Shown here piece after piece: positions 18,778 to 21,479 of a DNA stretch of 21,479 nt. The translations under genes were made by a program, and so were the position numbers. Within the stretch, counting starts at the first letter, position 1. Each line of letters opens with the position of its first letter. This stretch comes from a virus. The stretch covers positions 1-21,479 of IMG/VR virus record IMGVR_UViG_3300002538_000028; one strand, written 5' to 3'. The notes under the pieces were generated by a model. It was not told the DNA's origin and did no database searches. It was given only the letters and a program-made list of their open reading frames with translations.

Positions 18778-21479
18778 ATGCCAACGCAGATTCCAGACAC
18801 TCAAAGACCTTCAACGATGGATAAGAACGGCTATGGGGCAATCCTTAATCGCATTATTGACGCCTTTAATGGCCCCTTCGCCAACCTCGCGAATGACCCT
18901 GCAACCACGACAGATTTGACATGGGGGTATCAGGCGGGCGATGTAGGAGGGGTAACAGTTCCCGCTGGCACCATCGGTTTAACGGATAACTCCGTCAATT
19001 ATGTTTATGTGGATACAACGTCGGGCGTAGTTTCGGCGAACACAGTGGGCTTCCCCCCCGGCGCACATACATCGCCATTAGCAACAGTGACAACAGCAGG
19101 CGGTGTAATAACCACTTTTACCGATATGCGTTCGTGGTTAGGCGGGACGCCGGTAACAAAACTGGCAGAATTGTCCGATGTGGCGATAACCAGCCCCGTT
19201 GCGGACGACATGCTGTTGTGGGATGATGATTTAGAGCAGTGGGTAAATGCGCCATATGTGGACGGGTTCTATAACTCCAATGTTGACGCGACGCGGCCAC
19301 CTACTGTCAGGGATGATGCATCTGGTATTGTTACAGCGGCAGGTTGGACTCCGTTGTCGCCCACTGGTATTGGTATATCGTATGGGCTTTGTTGTTCTTC
19401 TAACGGCACGGTGATTTATGCTGGAAAATATACCTCAGGACAGATTCAGAAAAGCGTCGACGGCGGCGCGAACTGGTCAGACCTGACGGTAGGGTCGTCA
19501 TTCGCTACAGCGTTTACTATCCACTGCTCGGACTCCGGTGCGGTGGTAGTTGTCGTCGATACCAGTAATGGAATATATGTTTCAACAGATTCCGGCGCTA
19601 CATGGATACAACGTCAGACAGGGACACAATGGCAGGACGCAGGGGTATCGGGCGACGGGACAAAAATGATTGCCTATCGCGACGGTACAACAGGGTCAGA
19701 GGATGGTAAAGGGTGTTATCTCTCAACCGATTCTGGCGCATCATGGAATCTCTCATTTGGATATGCCAGGGGGTGGGCGTGTGCTATCTCAGATGATGGC
19801 CAGATATTATTCGCAGTTATGCATGTTGACGCTACCAGTGTCACGTCACTGTTGAAATCATCAAATGGCGGGACTTCATGGACAGTTATTTCGACAGGTG
19901 TAGTACTGGGGCCAAACGTGGCATGTTCGGCGAATGGACAGTATATTCAATGGGGCAACAAATATTCGGACAATTCCGGTGTGTCGTTCATAAACATTTT
20001 AACAGGAACGAGTTTCCCGCGTGCTAGTGTCAGTGATGATGGGAAAAATATTGTATATACCTATTCATATACTGGCGGTACGTTATATTCTATAAATCTT
20101 ATCGCAGATGGTTTGACAACATACCCATATCGATTTGACGGTTATGCAACAGCCGTGGTGGTCTCCGGTGATGGCACGGTATTCTATAGTTTAGCAGGAG
20201 CAACTGCCAGTACAGATTTTACCGTTAGAAAATATCACCCTGCTCAGAATGGAATCTTTGAAGAGGGAAAATCGGAATGGGTGATGCCGAAATCACTCAC
20301 GAATCTGATTGAGAGGATATGGCTTTGCATAGACGACACGCCGGGGGCGGCAGTGTGGGTGGAGTATTATCCGCAGGAAGCATTGGCAATCGGTATCCCC
20401 GAAACAATTCACGCGGCCACCACGAAGATGCCTCCGATTGGACCGGATGAGTTCTGTTTTTGGGATTCGATCACCGGGTTGCTGCGGAAATGCACGTTCA
20501 CTAACCTTGCAGCGGCGATTCAGACAGTATTTAACACCGTGTTTGCGAAAGTGGACCTGTCGAACCTCGGCACTACCGCTGTCAATGCGGATGTCCTGCC
20601 CGACGCGAATGACACGCGGTCGCTGGGCACGCTGCTGAAGGCGTGGCTGAATGTGTACGCGAATAAAACGTACACCAATGTGATCGCTCCTCACGCTGAC
20701 GGGACGCAGGCTATCCTGCTAACGAAAGCCGACGGCACTACCGTTATTGTCACTTTCGACAGTACAAACGGCAGGCTAGGGATCGGTGGGCAGCCATTAG
20801 AAAAACTGCATGTTATTGACGGAAAAATACAGGTCAGCGGAACTGGGGCAGGGTTCAAAATCGGCGAAGCGATTCTGCAAAATGGTGCGAATGTCTACCA
20901 GTTAAATACATCTGCTCACTTTTCCACAACGGGTTTATTTGCGGTAGGAACCACCCCGGTAGCTAATCGCTGTATTAACGTACTGGACAAAAACGACATA
21001 GATGTTTCTGCATACCTAGCAGGTCTATTAACTAAAACTGGTGATTATATAACGTGTATAGTGCCAGGATATTACGTAACCGCAAGGATAACGGCACTTG
21101 GTGGGGCGTATTTTAAGGATAAAGTGGGTGTCGGGATAACTTCTCCTACCGCCCGCGTGGACCCAGCAGCAGGTTCCGCAGGTGCTGGTACTGCGCCATA
21201 TTGTCTACGCTCTGGAGTGTTGAGTACAGTGCCGGTGGCGGGGGAGTTGAGTGCAGATAGTGGGTTTGTGTACTGGGTCAATGCGGCTGCGGCGCGACTA
21301 AAATTCCTGTTCGCAAACGCGGCGATAACGCCGGGCACCAAAACAAAGATAACCTACGATGCAAACGGCTTGGTAACGGCGGGGGCAAACGCTACGACCG
21401 TTGATATTGCGGATAGCACGGGCAAACGGTACACCCCTGATGTGACGGCTCCGGCGGCGGGCAATTTGGCCGTACTGGC
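18778..21479 (+). CDS. Tail fibre / receptor-binding protein with Asp-box propeller (3' truncated by window)
   Basis: The frame from ATG 18778 (GGGGGAA upstream) has no stop to the window end, giving at least 900 residues. Residues ~45-120 ('GGVTVPAGTIGLTDNSVNYV' and 'ITTFTDMRSW') match phage fibre N-terminal attachment regions, followed by 'LAELSDVAITSPVADDMLLW' (129-148). Residues ~195-490 form a probable beta-propeller. Asp-boxes at 226-233 (SVDGGANW), 269-276 (STDSGATW), 316-323 (STDSGASW) and 361-368 (SSNGGTSW) are spaced 43, 47 and 45 residues, with 'S.DG' turns between and after them. Then come 'NDTRSLGTLLKAWLNVYANK' (~605-624) and two GIG-type motifs ('LGIGGQPLEKLHV' ~667, 'VGVGITSPTARV' 783). 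The end 'TKITYDANGLVTAGANATT' is common in fibre C-termini. It probably binds, and perhaps cuts, a surface glycan; no catalytic residues can be assigned. Confidence 0.85.
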   Translation, partial: MPTQIPDTQRPSTMDKNGYGAILNRIIDAFNGPFANLANDPATTTDLTWGYQAGDVGGVTVPAGTIGLTDNSVNYVYVDTTSGVVSANTVGFPPGAHTSPLATVTTAGGVITTFTDMRSWLGGTPVTKLAELSDVAITSPVADDMLLWDDDLEQWVNAPYVDGFYNSNVDATRPPTVRDDASGIVTAAGWTPLSPTGIGISYGLCCSSNGTVIYAGKYTSGQIQKSVDGGANWSDLTVGSSFATAFTIHCSDSGAVVVVVDTSNGIYVSTDSGATWIQRQTGTQWQDAGVSGDGTKMIAYRDGTTGSEDGKGCYLSTDSGASWNLSFGYARGWACAISDDGQILFAVMHVDATSVTSLLKSSNGGTSWTVISTGVVLGPNVACSANGQYIQWGNKYSDNSGVSFINILTGTSFPRASVSDDGKNIVYTYSYTGGTLYSINLIADGLTTYPYRFDGYATAVVVSGDGTVFYSLAGATASTDFTVRKYHPAQNGIFEEGKSEWVMPKSLTNLIERIWLCIDDTPGAAVWVEYYPQEALAIGIPETIHAATTKMPPIGPDEFCFWDSITGLLRKCTFTNLAAAIQTVFNTVFAKVDLSNLGTTAVNADVLPDANDTRSLGTLLKAWLNVYANKTYTNVIAPHADGTQAILLTKADGTTVIVTFDSTNGRLGIGGQPLEKLHVIDGKIQVSGTGAGFKIGEAILQNGANVYQLNTSAHFSTTGLFAVGTTPVANRCINVLDKNDIDVSAYLAGLLTKTGDYITCIVPGYYVTARITALGGAYFKDKVGVGITSPTARVDPAAGSAGAGTAPYCLRSGVLSTVPVAGELSADSGFVYWVNAAAARLKFLFANAAITPGTKTKITYDANGLVTAGANATTVDIADSTGKRYTPDVTAPAAGNLAVL

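Noticed and set aside
20293-20694. 133-codon minus-strand frame in the fibre region
   Set aside because: The plus-strand fibre frame runs uninterrupted through it with recognisable fibre motifs.
1-21479. CRISPR array, tRNA genes, integrase or attachment sites
   Set aside because: No regularly spaced repeats, no cloverleaf-like sequence and no recombinase motifs were found in this window.

Overview
The window is the head-and-tail structural module of a tailed double-stranded DNA phage or prophage. All genes lie on the + strand and are tightly packed. The order is portal, prohead protease, HK97-type major capsid protein, two small capsid-surface or decoration-like proteins, head-tail connector, head-closure protein, gp10-type neck protein, tail terminator, tail tube, tail assembly chaperones, tape measure, tail-tip proteins and tail fibre. 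A tail tube with a frameshifted chaperone pair and a tape measure of about 1864 residues indicates a long non-contractile (siphovirus-like) tail. At the usual ~0.15 nm per tape-measure residue this would be roughly 280 nm, which is inference. The host cannot be named. Most genes have clear Shine-Dalgarno sites, and three sigma70-like promoters (TTGACA or extended TGnTATACT type) can be seen, which argues against a Bacteroidetes host.

Layout. 1-4503: portal C-terminal part (cut by the window edge), protease with a long C-terminal extension, capsid protein, two decoration-like proteins each followed by a hairpin, and connector. 4500-5348: a self-contained HNH endonuclease cassette with promoter, leader hairpins, gene and terminator. 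5374-7881: head closure, neck, tail terminator and tail tube. 7882-7933: two tandem hairpins. 7965-9043: tail assembly chaperones, with the second reading frame reached by a probable -1 frameshift. 9011-9849: a second HNH cassette built exactly like the first. 9890-15484: tape measure. 15577-15999: small Asp-box protein. 16000-16243: a non-coding regulatory stretch with hairpins, iterated TATCG motifs and a promoter. 16244-18706: large tail protein with an unexpected signal-peptide-like N-terminus. 18736-18763: terminator. 18778 to the window end: tail fibre of at least 900 residues with no stop codon in the window.

The morphogenesis genes work as one assembly line: procapsid formation and maturation, the connector stack closing the head, tape-measure-scaffolded polymerisation of the tube, then the adhesion apparatus. 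The two HNH genes are guests that carry their own expression signals. The most unusual features are the matched architecture of the HNH cassettes (same leader-RNA shape despite different stem sequence), the signal-like N-terminus of the 820-residue tail protein, the iterated motif region ahead of its promoter, and a regularly spaced Asp-box propeller in the fibre.
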